A stretch of DNA of 58,244 nucleotides from Ignavibacteriota bacterium (GTDB taxonomy: Bacteria; Bacteroidota; Ignavibacteria; Kapaibacteriales; UBA2268), in the NCBI GenBank assembly GCA_020437395.1, contig JAGQWJ010000015.1, forward strand, positions 1 to 58,244. The letters are read 5' to 3'. The translations under genes and the position numbers were made by a program. Shown here one piece after another: positions 46,561 through 56,374 of the stretch; position 1 is the first letter of the stretch; every line of letters begins with the position of its first letter. A model generated the notes under the pieces. That model did no database searches and was not told where the DNA came from. It saw only the letters and a program-made list of their open reading frames with translations.

Positions 46561-46624
46561 TTAGCTCTCCAAAAAAAATAATTTAGTTTAACAAAATGGA
46601 TGTCAATTGATTAGTTAAAATTGC

Positions 46625-46654
46625 ATCCTTTAAATATTTGCATTAGCAAAGGAT
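46625..46654 (-). promoter_or_regulatory. Hairpin at the 5' end of the rpsA leader
   Basis: ATCCTTT (46625-46631) and AAAGGAT (46648-46654) form a 7-bp stem with a 16-base loop, right at the predicted transcript start. The leader is then about 88 bases long. In many bacteria S1 represses its own translation through leader structure, so a role here is plausible but unproven. Confidence 0.4.
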
Positions 46655-46655
46655 A

Positions 46656-46686
46656 CAAATTTACGAAATAAATATTTAATTACAAA
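46656..46686 (-). promoter_or_regulatory. rpsA promoter matching the Bacteroidetes consensus
   Basis: On the minus strand TTTG (46683-46686) is followed after 19 bases by TAAATTTG (46656-46663), an exact match to TTTG-N19-TAnnTTTG. Transcription should begin near 46649. Confidence 0.75.
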
Positions 46687-46688
46687 TA

Positions 46689-48194
46689 TTATAAGTGTTT
46701 AGTTAATTTTCCATTGCAAATAGTTGCAATTACTTTTGTGTATTTGATAGTATCAGTATTGGTTAAATCGTTGTCTATAATTGAAATGTTGGCTTTTTCT
46801 CCTTTTTCCAAAGTGCCACCAAGTTGTGTTTTAGTTGAGAAGTGAGGGGTGTAACAGTATGATAATAAAGCTTCTTCGATAGATAAGGTTTCCTCTTTCT
46901 GCCAAGATTCTTCTTCGTTTTCTGCCGTTCTATTTATAAAAGAATCTATACCCAAAAATGGATTGTGTGATTCAATCGGAAAATCGGAGCCAGCAATAAT
47001 CAATGCTCCATTTTTCATTAATGTTTTCCATGGATATGCATATTTATAATTCTCGCCTAACCTTCTAATTGCCATACTCTTATCCGATGTACAATGAATC
47101 GGTTGGACAGAAGCAATTACATTCAAATTATTAAATCTAACAATATCTTCAGGATGTATTAATTGAGAATGTTCTATTCGAAGATTATTTTCATAGCAAT
47201 CTTTTCTAAGTCTTTCATATACATCAAGAACATTCCTGTTTGCTCTATCTCCAATTGCGTGAACAGCAATGTCCCAATTATTCTCGCAACCTTCCTTGGC
47301 TCTCTTATAAAGTTCATCTCTACTTATTAACTCTAAACCATAAGTTTCTGCATCATTATATTTATCAAGCATTAAAGCTCCTCTACTACCTAACGCTCCA
47401 TCTGCATAAAATTTCAAACCTATGATATGTAGATTGTTACCACTGTAGGGAGAGGGTTGTATATGTTTATATTCACCATCGAATCCTCTGATATATTGTA
47501 CAAGTCGAATAGGTAAAAGGTTTTCTCCGTCTAACTCTTTATAAGCTTCAATGTGATTCAAATGTACATCCATATCATGTACTTCTGTAATCCCATTTCT
47601 CAAACACTCATTACAAGCGTCAATTATATATTTTTTAATTGTGTTTTTATTTATCTTGGGTATATTGTTTCTTACTAACTCAATAGCATTATCTATTAAT
47701 AAACCCGTAGGTTTACCTTCACTATCTTTTACTATTTTACCACCCAATGGGTTTTTAGAATTTGAATCGATCCCAGAAATACTCAATGCTTTTGAGTTTA
47801 CCCAAGCTGCATGTCCATCTACTCTGACTAAAAAAATTGGCACTTCTGAACTTATAGTATCTAAGTCACTGCTGTTTAAGTTATTATCATCCCAGTTTTC
47901 CTCATTCCACCCTCTACCACAAATCCAACCATCTACAATATCAATTTGCTTTACCATTTTGAGTAATTCATTCTTCGATTTCGCGTTTTCCAGTCTAATA
48001 GTGTTGAGATTTTCTCCAAGCCCAATTATATGAGCATGTGAATCAACTATACCAGGAATAATAAATGAGTTTTCGAAGATAATCTTTTTCCCTTCTAATA
48101 TTATAGTAGTTAAATCAGATTCAAAAATAGAATTGATTATCCCATCTTCTATTTCAATAGTTAATTTATTGGGTTTCATATTTTTTAAATTCAT
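46689..48194 (-). CDS. YtcJ-like metal-dependent amidohydrolase
   Basis: The 501-residue product is an amidohydrolase-superfamily TIM barrel. Metal ligands are visible: His53 and His55 in VDSHAHIIG, His in AVHAIGDRANRNVLDVYE, His in RIEHSQLIHPED and Asp in AGSDFPIESHNP. The arrangement, with GWICGRGWNEENW near residue 90 and the C-terminal GTLEKGEKANISIID, is that of the AmdN/YtcJ group, whose substrates are largely unknown. The annotated start overlaps the upstream glycosyltransferase by 29 bases; a second Met at codon 6 (48179) would reduce that to 14. It is the last gene of a three-gene minus-strand run. Confidence 0.9.
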   Translation of the reverse strand: MNLKNMKPNKLTIEIEDGIINSIFESDLTTIILEGKKIIFENSFIIPGIVDSHAHIIGLGENLNTIRLENAKSKNELLKMVKQIDIVDGWICGRGWNEENWDDNNLNSSDLDTISSEVPIFLVRVDGHAAWVNSKALSISGIDSNSKNPLGGKIVKDSEGKPTGLLIDNAIELVRNNIPKINKNTIKKYIIDACNECLRNGITEVHDMDVHLNHIEAYKELDGENLLPIRLVQYIRGFDGEYKHIQPSPYSGNNLHIIGLKFYADGALGSRGALMLDKYNDAETYGLELISRDELYKRAKEGCENNWDIAVHAIGDRANRNVLDVYERLRKDCYENNLRIEHSQLIHPEDIVRFNNLNVIASVQPIHCTSDKSMAIRRLGENYKYAYPWKTLMKNGALIIAGSDFPIESHNPFLGIDSFINRTAENEEESWQKEETLSIEEALLSYCYTPHFSTKTQLGGTLEKGEKANISIIDNDLTNTDTIKYTKVIATICNGKLTKHL

Positions 48195-48999
48195 TATACC
48201 AATCTATATCTCGTGACAAAAAAGCTGTTTCCATGTGAGTTGCGAGTGCAGGAACTGCTTGAACCAAGATTCTTTTTTTCCCAAAGATGGTTTGTCCAAA
48301 AGAAAAATAATAAAGTTTGAGAAAATATTTGAAGAATTGAAAATTAGTGAACAATAACTTTGTCATTAACGCCACATTGAATGCATTCAACTTAGTTAGT
48401 GACAACCAAAGAGAAGCGTCATAATTTCTTACTGTGTATGTATCAAATATTTTTTTAGTTTCCTTCAAAACTCTTTTCGTAGTCATAAAAGTCATTGTCG
48501 TACTCGACATTATACCCCATTTGTAACCTTCTATTTTAATATATTTCTTCTTGTAGTTATGAAAGTCTGTCCTGTAAGTATCTGGGTGATCATAAGGAGT
48601 CACAAAATCTACATCCGGATGTTTTATAGCTTTTATTAGTTCTGTAAAGGCATTTTCAAGATAAAAATAGTCATCTTCAGCAAAGTAAATAACATCACTT
48701 TTATCTTGATTTAATAGTAAGTCCATCTGCAAATTAAAAGTTTGAGCATTTCCTATTCCTCCCTTTTCAATAAACTCATAATCTATTCCAATTAGTGTTT
48801 CCTCAAATAGTTTTTGATACTCCAAGGGACAACCATCTAAAATTATATAAATATAAGCTTTAACATTCTTTACAGAGTTATAAAACGATTCAAGACAAAC
48901 TCTTGAAAGTTCATATTTATTATCCGGGTGTATTGCTTGAATCTTAGATATTTTGGGATAAATTCTATATGCTATAGCTAAATCATATTTATTTTCCAT
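48166..48999 (-). CDS. Glycosyltransferase-like protein (GT-A fold)
   Basis: The 277-residue product begins DLAIAYRIYPKISK and contains IYIILDGCPLEY and the acidic motif VIYFAEDDYFYLENAF (near residue 105), which would bind the metal-nucleotide-sugar. SSTTMTFMTTKRVL follows. I cannot name a CAZy family; it differs from ordinary GT2 enzymes. The pairing with a GT2 gene (11-base overlap) suggests work on a surface polysaccharide or glycan. Confidence 0.75.
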   Translation of the reverse strand: MENKYDLAIAYRIYPKISKIQAIHPDNKYELSRVCLESFYNSVKNVKAYIYIILDGCPLEYQKLFEETLIGIDYEFIEKGGIGNAQTFNLQMDLLLNQDKSDVIYFAEDDYFYLENAFTELIKAIKHPDVDFVTPYDHPDTYRTDFHNYKKKYIKIEGYKWGIMSSTTMTFMTTKRVLKETKKIFDTYTVRNYDASLWLSLTKLNAFNVALMTKLLFTNFQFFKYFLKLYYFSFGQTIFGKKRILVQAVPALATHMETAFLSRDIDWYNEFKKYETQ

Positions 49000-49909
49000 T
49001 CAGAACCAATTTAATTGCATTAATATATTTCTTATTATTTTCAATACGATTTTTATCATTTATTAACTTACTTTTTATCAATAATAATCTAAAAAATAAT
49101 AGTTGAAGGACAAAGTATATTTTTTTAGTAATAGAGTTATGATGAATATCTATGAATAATGCTTCAGAATTAATTATCATCATTATACTCTTTTCATTCA
49201 TCCCACTGTTTTCTTGCGAGCCACCTCTGTGATGTACTATAAGACTTTCTGTTGTTAGAACTGATTTGATATTAGAAATTCTTGCTCGGTAGCAAAAATC
49301 TGATTCCTCGGAAAAGAAAAAATATCTCTCGTCAAAACCTTGTAAGTTATTGAATATATCTCTAGTAGTGCATATTGCAGCACCATCAATATAATCAACA
49401 TAGTAATCTTTAATTATTTTCTTTTTGTACCGTTGTTCTTTTATTTTTTGATTTATCTTACTAATTGCGAATAAATCAAATATTCCTCTTTTTATTGATG
49501 GAAAAAAACCATAAGAACGTTGATAGTCACCATTACTAAAAGTTTGTTGTGGCCCCACTATGACTCTACAGTCTAACTCCTTAACTTTAGAAACTAAATT
49601 ATTGATACTATTCTTCTTATATATAACATCTGCATTAGAAAGTAATAGAAAATCTCCGTTAGATTCTTTTACACCAATATTTATCGCAGCAGCATAACCT
49701 AAATTAGTTTTGTTATCTATTACTTTTACTTCTGGAAATAAGTTGGTTATGTATTCAACTGTACCATCATCGGAATTATTATCTACAATTACTATTTCAG
49801 GTGTAAATTCATAACATGTCAAAATAATTGACTTTATGCAATCAACTAAATATTGTTTACAATTATATGATATTATTATTACAGAGATATTTTCGTACAC
49901 TTTTTCCAA
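48989..49909 (-). CDS. GT2-family glycosyltransferase (rhamnosyltransferase-like)
   Basis: The 306-residue product starts with the GT2 core VSVIIISYN-type NISVIIISYNCKQYLVDCI. IVDNNSDDGTVEYI follows (near residue 41) and then the DXD-like SNADVIY (near residue 92). YIDGAAICTTRDIF and FDERYFFFSEESDFCYRAR complete it, a pattern typical of rhamnosyl- and related transferases. The C-terminal part is Lys/Asn-rich and probably membrane-associated. It is the first gene of the minus-strand run ending with the amidohydrolase, and divergent from the AbgT gene, 19 bases away. Confidence 0.92.
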   Translation of the reverse strand: MEKVYENISVIIISYNCKQYLVDCIKSIILTCYEFTPEIVIVDNNSDDGTVEYITNLFPEVKVIDNKTNLGYAAAINIGVKESNGDFLLLSNADVIYKKNSINNLVSKVKELDCRVIVGPQQTFSNGDYQRSYGFFPSIKRGIFDLFAISKINQKIKEQRYKKKIIKDYYVDYIDGAAICTTRDIFNNLQGFDERYFFFSEESDFCYRARISNIKSVLTTESLIVHHRGGSQENSGMNEKSIMMIINSEALFIDIHHNSITKKIYFVLQLLFFRLLLIKSKLINDKNRIENNKKYINAIKLVLNGK

Positions 49910-49928
49910 AATTTGATAAATTGATTAA

Positions 49929-51446
49929 ATGAATAATAACAAAAATTTAATATTTAGTTTTCTAAAAACTGTAGAAAAGGTATCGGACAAACTACCAAAT
50001 CCTTTCTTTTTATTTATTATACTTGCATTATTTACTATAATTTTTTCATTGTTCTTTAGTTTACTGGGAACATCAGTAGTACATCCGATAACAAATGAAA
50101 CAATAGTAGTTAAAAGCATATTATCCACTGAAGGAATTAGAAATCTTTTAACCACAATGGTTGATAATTTTATCAATTTTCCACCTTTAGGTGTAGTATT
50201 AGCAACTATGTTTGGTATTATAATAGCAGAAAAATCTGGGCTGTTCGAAGCAACTTTAAAATACACTATTTCAAAAGTACCTGATAATTTTGTAGTATTT
50301 ACATTAGTTTTCGTTTCAGTAAATAGTAGTCTAATTGCAGATGCAGGATTAATCGTCTTGCCCCCATTAGCAGGACTAACTTACAGAGCAATTGGTAAAA
50401 ATCCACTTGCAGGAGTTATCACATCTTTTGCTACAATAAATGGTGGATTTTCTGCAAATCTTTTAATAACTGCCTTAGACCCCTTACTTTCGGGATTAAC
50501 TCATCAAGCAGCACAAACAATAGATAGTGGTTACAATGTCTATCCAACAGCCAATTATTACTTTATGTTTGTTTCAACATTTTTAGTATCGATAATTTGT
50601 ACCGTAATAAATAATAGAGTTGTTGAACCTCGATTAGGAAAAGAATTTCAACATTCAGATTTAATTAGTAGTAGTGGTAAAGAAACCAATTTTAATATTA
50701 ATAAGAAAGCACTACTTTTGTCATATTCTGTTTTTGTTTTAATACTAATAATAATAACCTTGTTTTCAATACCAGAAAATTCGCTATTCAGAGATGAAAA
50801 TGGAGAATTAACGTATTTATTCAAGAGCATTATACCTATTATTATTATTATTTTCTTTTTTCCAGGGCTTATTTATGGAAAAATGACTGGAAAAATCAAT
50901 AGTTATAGCGATATAGTCGAAATGCTTAATTCTGGTATGAGTACTATGGCGTCTTATATTGTAATTGCTTTTGCAGCAGGTCAATTCCTTCATTATTTTA
51001 ATTGGTCTGAATTAGATATGATTATTGCCGTTAAAGGAGCAGAATTTATATCCTCAATTGGATTAACGGGTTTACCTCTTTTTTTGGCATTCCTAATTTT
51101 TAGTATGATTTTAAATATATCAATTTCAAGTGCTTCAGCAAAGTGGGCAATATTAGCACCAGTTTTTGTACCAATGTTTATGATAATTGGAATTACACCT
51201 GAAGCTACACAGCTAATATATAGAATAGGGGATAGTACTACAAATATGATTACACCTTTATTACCATATTTCCCATTATTAATTGTTTTCGCACAAAAAT
51301 TTAAAAAGGATGTTAGTCTAGGAGAATTAATATCTTCATTGTTACCATTTTCAATAGCACTTTTCTTCGGATGGGTACTATTATTAGGAGTTTGGTACGT
51401 TTTTGAATTCCAAATTGGACCTAATATTTCCTTTTTTCTGCAGTGA
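49929..51446 (+). CDS. AbgT-family transporter
   Basis: AbgT proteins move p-aminobenzoyl-glutamate or, in some species, export sulfonamides. The 505-residue product has the family length. Its features are LPNPFFLFIILALFTIIFS (near residue 19), VDNFINFPPLGVVLATMFGI (near residue 78), GFSANLLITALDPLLSGLT (near residue 173) and the C-terminal ISISSASAKWAILAPVFVPM and GDSTTNMITPLLPYFPL loops that build the substrate site. About 11-13 helices are expected. It has no obvious folate genes nearby. Confidence 0.93.
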   Translation: MNNNKNLIFSFLKTVEKVSDKLPNPFFLFIILALFTIIFSLFFSLLGTSVVHPITNETIVVKSILSTEGIRNLLTTMVDNFINFPPLGVVLATMFGIIIAEKSGLFEATLKYTISKVPDNFVVFTLVFVSVNSSLIADAGLIVLPPLAGLTYRAIGKNPLAGVITSFATINGGFSANLLITALDPLLSGLTHQAAQTIDSGYNVYPTANYYFMFVSTFLVSIICTVINNRVVEPRLGKEFQHSDLISSSGKETNFNINKKALLLSYSVFVLILIIITLFSIPENSLFRDENGELTYLFKSIIPIIIIIFFFPGLIYGKMTGKINSYSDIVEMLNSGMSTMASYIVIAFAAGQFLHYFNWSELDMIIAVKGAEFISSIGLTGLPLFLAFLIFSMILNISISSASAKWAILAPVFVPMFMIIGITPEATQLIYRIGDSTTNMITPLLPYFPLLIVFAQKFKKDVSLGELISSLLPFSIALFFGWVLLLGVWYVFEFQIGPNISFFLQ

Positions 51447-51494
51447 AATAAAGTAATAAAATTATAATAGTTGAAAAAAAATGGATTTAATTCA

Positions 51495-51525
51495 TTTGAA
51501 TTTTAATTTCAATGCCTTATATTCG
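51495..51525 (+). promoter_or_regulatory. Candidate secD promoter
   Basis: TTTG (51495-51498) is followed after 19 bases by TATATTCG (51518-51525), one mismatch from TAnnTTTG. The transcript would start near 51532, about 58 bases before the TTG start. A short palindrome AATTCATTTGAATT (51489-51502) overlaps the -33 box. Confidence 0.5.
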
Positions 51526-51578
51526 TGCTTGTACTTTTCACAATTTTTCATAATAAGAGATTATCGAGATAAATACTC

Positions 51579-51583
51579 GGAGG
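51579..51583 (+). promoter_or_regulatory. Ribosome binding site fixing the secD TTG start
   Basis: GGAGG sits six bases before TTG 51590. Such sites are uncommon in this window, and this one supports the non-ATG start. Confidence 0.6.
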
Positions 51584-51589
51584 CATTAA

Positions 51590-53725
51590 TTGAAATCGAA
51601 AATTGGTAAAATAGCTTTAATAGTTATACCTATAATAGCTGCAATATTTGCACTTTATCCGTCATATAACTATTCCCAATTGGAATCCAAAAGAGCTGAA
51701 TATTTGCAGAGAGCAAGCCAAGCGGCAAATCCTGCAGATTCTTTAGCTATAATGAATGAATTCAAAAAGAACTATGGTCAAGAATACCAAAGTGCAAAAG
51801 AGAACTCTTTGCAACTTGGGCTTGACTTAAAAGGTGGTATGTATGTGACAATGGAAGTTGACGTGGTTAAACTTCTAAGAGAAACAGCTCAGAAAGAAGC
51901 TATCGATGAAACTTTCGATAGAGTTTTAGAAGCAACTGAAAAAGAGTCTCAGACATCAGATGAATCTGTAGTTGATATCTTTGCACGTAAGTTCAACGAA
52001 ATTGCAAAACCAGAAGGTAAAAGCTTAATTTCTTATTTTGACTTAGGTGATATTAGTAATGCAACTGAAGAAGGAATACTTGAAGAGTTGACTAATAATG
52101 CCGACGGTGCTATAAACCAAGCACAAGAAGTAATTAGACAACGTATTGATAAGTATGGTGTGTCTGAGCCGAATATACAAAAACAAGGTAGCAGAAGAAT
52201 ATTGCTTGAGTTACCAGGTGTTACAGACGAATCACAAATTAGAAGTTTATTAGAAACTACTGCCCGACTTGAATTCAAATTAGTTAGATCAAATGCTGCA
52301 TTAGTGCAATCTTTCCAAAAGATTGACAACATGTTAGCTGAGAAGCAAGGTAATAAACCTATTTCTGCAAATGCCACTCAAACGGATTCAGCAAAAGTAA
52401 CAGAGCAAGAGGTACCTGCTCCTAGTCCTTCTACAGAAATAAGTTCTACAGAAGCGGCTGATGAGAACAAAGATGTAGTAGAGGTTGCAGATACAAACGA
52501 TACTCAAGAAGAAACAAAAAAAGATACTACAAATCCTTACGAAGGTTTGTCTGAAACAGATGCTCAGAATCTATATGCATCTAAGCACCCATTCACAAGA
52601 ATGTTTGCTACTTTCTGGGTAGGAGACAACAAAAATGGTCAGATGCAGCCAGTTAGTTACGATATAAGCAGCTTCCCTCAACAAGGTAATTATTACTTTA
52701 GAATCCACGAAGATTCTTTAGCAAAACTTAAAATAATGTTGACGGATCCTAAAATCAAATCACTATTACCGTTTGATACTGAATTAGCGTTTCAAGCTAA
52801 ATCAGAAGCAACTGAATCAGAAAAAATAACAGGTCAATTCTTAGATTTCTACGGTTTAAAATCAGAACCAGAATTGACTGGAGATGTAATTATAGATGCT
52901 GGTAAAAATGTTGATCCAACTACAAATTCATGGGTTGTAAACATGTCTATGAACTCTGATGGTTCAGAAAAATGGGCATCAATTACTGGAGCAAACGTTG
53001 GTAAAAGAATTGCAATCGTATTAGATGGTAATGTTTATTCAGCACCTAACGTAAATTCAAAAATATCTGGTGGTAGCTCACAAATATCTGGTATGGCAAA
53101 TGCTAAAGAAGCTAGCTTACTTGAAATTGTGTTAAAAGCTGGTGCATTGAAAGCTCCTGTTAAAATTATTGAAGAGAAAGTTGTTGGTGCTTCACTTGGT
53201 GATGATTCAATTGCAAGCGGAATAAATTCAACTTTATTCGCATTCGGTTTGGTAGTTTTATTTATGATGCTTTATTATTCTAGAGCTGGACTTGTAGCTG
53301 ATATTTCATTATTAATAAATATATTAGTAATTTTCACAATACTTGCCTCTCTTGGTGGTACATTATCTCTACCTGGTATAGCTGGTATCGTCCTAACACT
53401 AGGTATGGCCGTAGATGCAAATATACTTATTTTTGAAAGGGTAAGAGAAGAATTGAATAAAGGTCGTTCTATTCGTTCAGCAATCGATGAAGGGTTTAGT
53501 AAGGCTATGTCGGCAATCTTCGATTCAAATATTACAACATTTATGACAGGTCTAATTCTTTACTATGTTGGTACTGGTCTTATTAGAGGGTTTGCATTAA
53601 CTCTGATGATTGGTATTCTTAGTACTTTATTTACTGCCATTATGGTTTCTCGTTCACTTATTGAACTTCAACTTTCTGATGGTAAAAACCCATCTTTTAG
53701 TTTTGGTCAATCTAAAAATTCATAA
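51590..53725 (+). CDS. secD: Protein translocase subunit SecD
   Basis: SecD, with SecF, uses the proton gradient to pull proteins through SecYEG. The 711-residue product has helix 1 (about residues 5-22), then QLGLDLKGGMYVTMEV. The first periplasmic domain has VIRQRIDKYGVSEPNIQKQG. The second contains VNMSMNSDGSEKWASITGAN. Five membrane helices follow, including the RND motif GMAVDANILIFERVREEL. A Thr/Glu/Asp-rich insertion at about residues 258-318 separates the two periplasmic parts and is probably disordered. secF follows 18 bases later. Confidence 0.96.
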   Translation: MKSKIGKIALIVIPIIAAIFALYPSYNYSQLESKRAEYLQRASQAANPADSLAIMNEFKKNYGQEYQSAKENSLQLGLDLKGGMYVTMEVDVVKLLRETAQKEAIDETFDRVLEATEKESQTSDESVVDIFARKFNEIAKPEGKSLISYFDLGDISNATEEGILEELTNNADGAINQAQEVIRQRIDKYGVSEPNIQKQGSRRILLELPGVTDESQIRSLLETTARLEFKLVRSNAALVQSFQKIDNMLAEKQGNKPISANATQTDSAKVTEQEVPAPSPSTEISSTEAADENKDVVEVADTNDTQEETKKDTTNPYEGLSETDAQNLYASKHPFTRMFATFWVGDNKNGQMQPVSYDISSFPQQGNYYFRIHEDSLAKLKIMLTDPKIKSLLPFDTELAFQAKSEATESEKITGQFLDFYGLKSEPELTGDVIIDAGKNVDPTTNSWVVNMSMNSDGSEKWASITGANVGKRIAIVLDGNVYSAPNVNSKISGGSSQISGMANAKEASLLEIVLKAGALKAPVKIIEEKVVGASLGDDSIASGINSTLFAFGLVVLFMMLYYSRAGLVADISLLINILVIFTILASLGGTLSLPGIAGIVLTLGMAVDANILIFERVREELNKGRSIRSAIDEGFSKAMSAIFDSNITTFMTGLILYYVGTGLIRGFALTLMIGILSTLFTAIMVSRSLIELQLSDGKNPSFSFGQSKNS

Positions 53726-53743
53726 TTTGGAAGGAAATTAAAC

Positions 53744-54679
53744 ATGCAATTTTTTGATAAAACAAATATAGATTTCGTAGCTAAGAGAAAAATACTACTT
53801 ACAGTATCGCTTAGTACAATAGTTTTCGGATTAATATTAGCTTTCGTTTTTCCTCCAAAGTTTGGTATTGACTTTACTGGTGGTACTGAGGTTGGAATTA
53901 AATTTGAAAAAACTATGTCAACTTCTGAATTAAGAACAGCAGTTAGTGAGATTGGTTTTGAATCTAGTGAAATAAAGACTTTTGGGGCTGAAGGTTCATT
54001 CCTTATTAGGATTGCTGATTCAGACAATGCACCTGAATTATTAAAGAGCGGTTTGAATAATAAATTTGCTGATAATCCTCATGTTGTCCTTAAGGTTGAT
54101 AAGATTGGACCTAAAATAGGTAATGAAATGCGTTCACAAGCATTTCTAGCAATTTTATTTTCCGCAATTGTAATATTGTTATACTTAGCGTTCAGATTTG
54201 AATTTAGTTTTGGTTTAGCTGCGCTTGTGGCATTAGTACACGATATTATGGTAACTTTCCTAATTGTGATTATATTCCAAAAAACAGGTATTTTCAGTTT
54301 AGAAATTGATCAAACTATTTTAGCCGCTATGCTTACTGTAGTAGGTTATTCTATTAACGATACGGTTATTATCTTTGATAGAGTTAGAGAAAACAGAGAT
54401 TTGATGAAAGGCAAATCATTAGTTAGTATTTTTAATAGAAGTATTAACGAAACCCTTTCTAGATCAGTAAATACCACTTTAACGACTGAGATAGTACTAT
54501 TAGTATTATTATTCTTTGGTGGACCTACTCTAGAAGGATTTGCATTTACTATGTTTGTTGGCTTTATTGTAGGTACTTATTCTTCAATATTCATCGCTAC
54601 ACCTTTTGCATTGTGGTACTTTAACAATGTTAAGAAAATTGATGTTGGCGAGAATGATATGAAAACAGCAACAGCTTAA
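53744..54679 (+). CDS. secF: Protein translocase subunit SecF
   Basis: The 311-residue product has the SecF layout. Helix 1 is near residues 16-36, followed by FGIDFTGGTEVGIKF. A short periplasmic domain precedes five helices with the RND-type AMLTVVGYSINDTVIIFDRV (near residue 195) and NRSINETLSRSVNTTLTT. The TLTGGT-like substitute FFGGPTLEGFAF follows. It couples proton flow to preprotein release with SecD. It lies two bases before a STAS-domain gene, an unusual neighbour. Confidence 0.96.
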   Translation: MQFFDKTNIDFVAKRKILLTVSLSTIVFGLILAFVFPPKFGIDFTGGTEVGIKFEKTMSTSELRTAVSEIGFESSEIKTFGAEGSFLIRIADSDNAPELLKSGLNNKFADNPHVVLKVDKIGPKIGNEMRSQAFLAILFSAIVILLYLAFRFEFSFGLAALVALVHDIMVTFLIVIIFQKTGIFSLEIDQTILAAMLTVVGYSINDTVIIFDRVRENRDLMKGKSLVSIFNRSINETLSRSVNTTLTTEIVLLVLLFFGGPTLEGFAFTMFVGFIVGTYSSIFIATPFALWYFNNVKKIDVGENDMKTATA

Positions 54680-54681
54680 TT

Positions 54682-55011
54682 ATGAAATTGACAAATGAAA
54701 ATAATGCTTCTATTCTTTCACTTCCTAATGAAGTTTTAGGTGGAACACAAGTCATAGAGTTCTCAACTCTTGTTGAAGAAGCTCTTAGTAAAAATCCAAG
54801 CAAAGTTATAGTTGATTTGTCGGATGTAAAAGTTTTGAATAGTTCTGGTCTTGGAATGATAGTTGGGGCTCACACTAGTTGCACAAAAAATAATTGTAAA
54901 TTAGTTATTGCTTCGCCAAGTGAAAAAGTATTAGAATTATTTAGGATTACTAATCTAACACAAATATTGACAATTAAAGACTCTCTCGAATCTGCTAAAA
55001 CTGTAGATTAA
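54682..55011 (+). CDS. STAS-domain protein, anti-sigma-factor-antagonist-like
   Basis: The 109-residue single STAS domain has the signature KVIVDLSDVKVLNSSGLGMI with Ser54-Ser55 in the position phosphorylated in SpoIIAA. The Asp usually preceding the Ser pair is Asn53. It resembles Bacteroidota STAS proteins used in partner-switch control. No kinase or phosphatase gene is in the window, so its partner is unknown. It lies two bases after secF and is cotranscribed with secDF, ending at the terminator at 55038. Confidence 0.9.
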   Translation: MKLTNENNASILSLPNEVLGGTQVIEFSTLVEEALSKNPSKVIVDLSDVKVLNSSGLGMIVGAHTSCTKNNCKLVIASPSEKVLELFRITNLTQILTIKDSLESAKTVD

Positions 55012-55037
55012 TTAGGAGTTAAAAGGTAATTTTATAT

Positions 55038-55070
55038 ACTCCGAACGTACTTGTTCGGAGTTTTTGTTTT
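55038..55070 (+). terminator. Terminator after the secD-secF-STAS operon
   Basis: ACTCCGAAC pairs perfectly with GTTCGGAGT across a 6-base loop, and TTTTGTTTT follows. It lies between the STAS stop (55011) and purA (55088). Confidence 0.9.
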
Positions 55071-55078
55071 CTATTTAA

Positions 55079-56362
<1,284 letters not shown>

Positions 56363-56374
56363 AAAGTAACCAAT

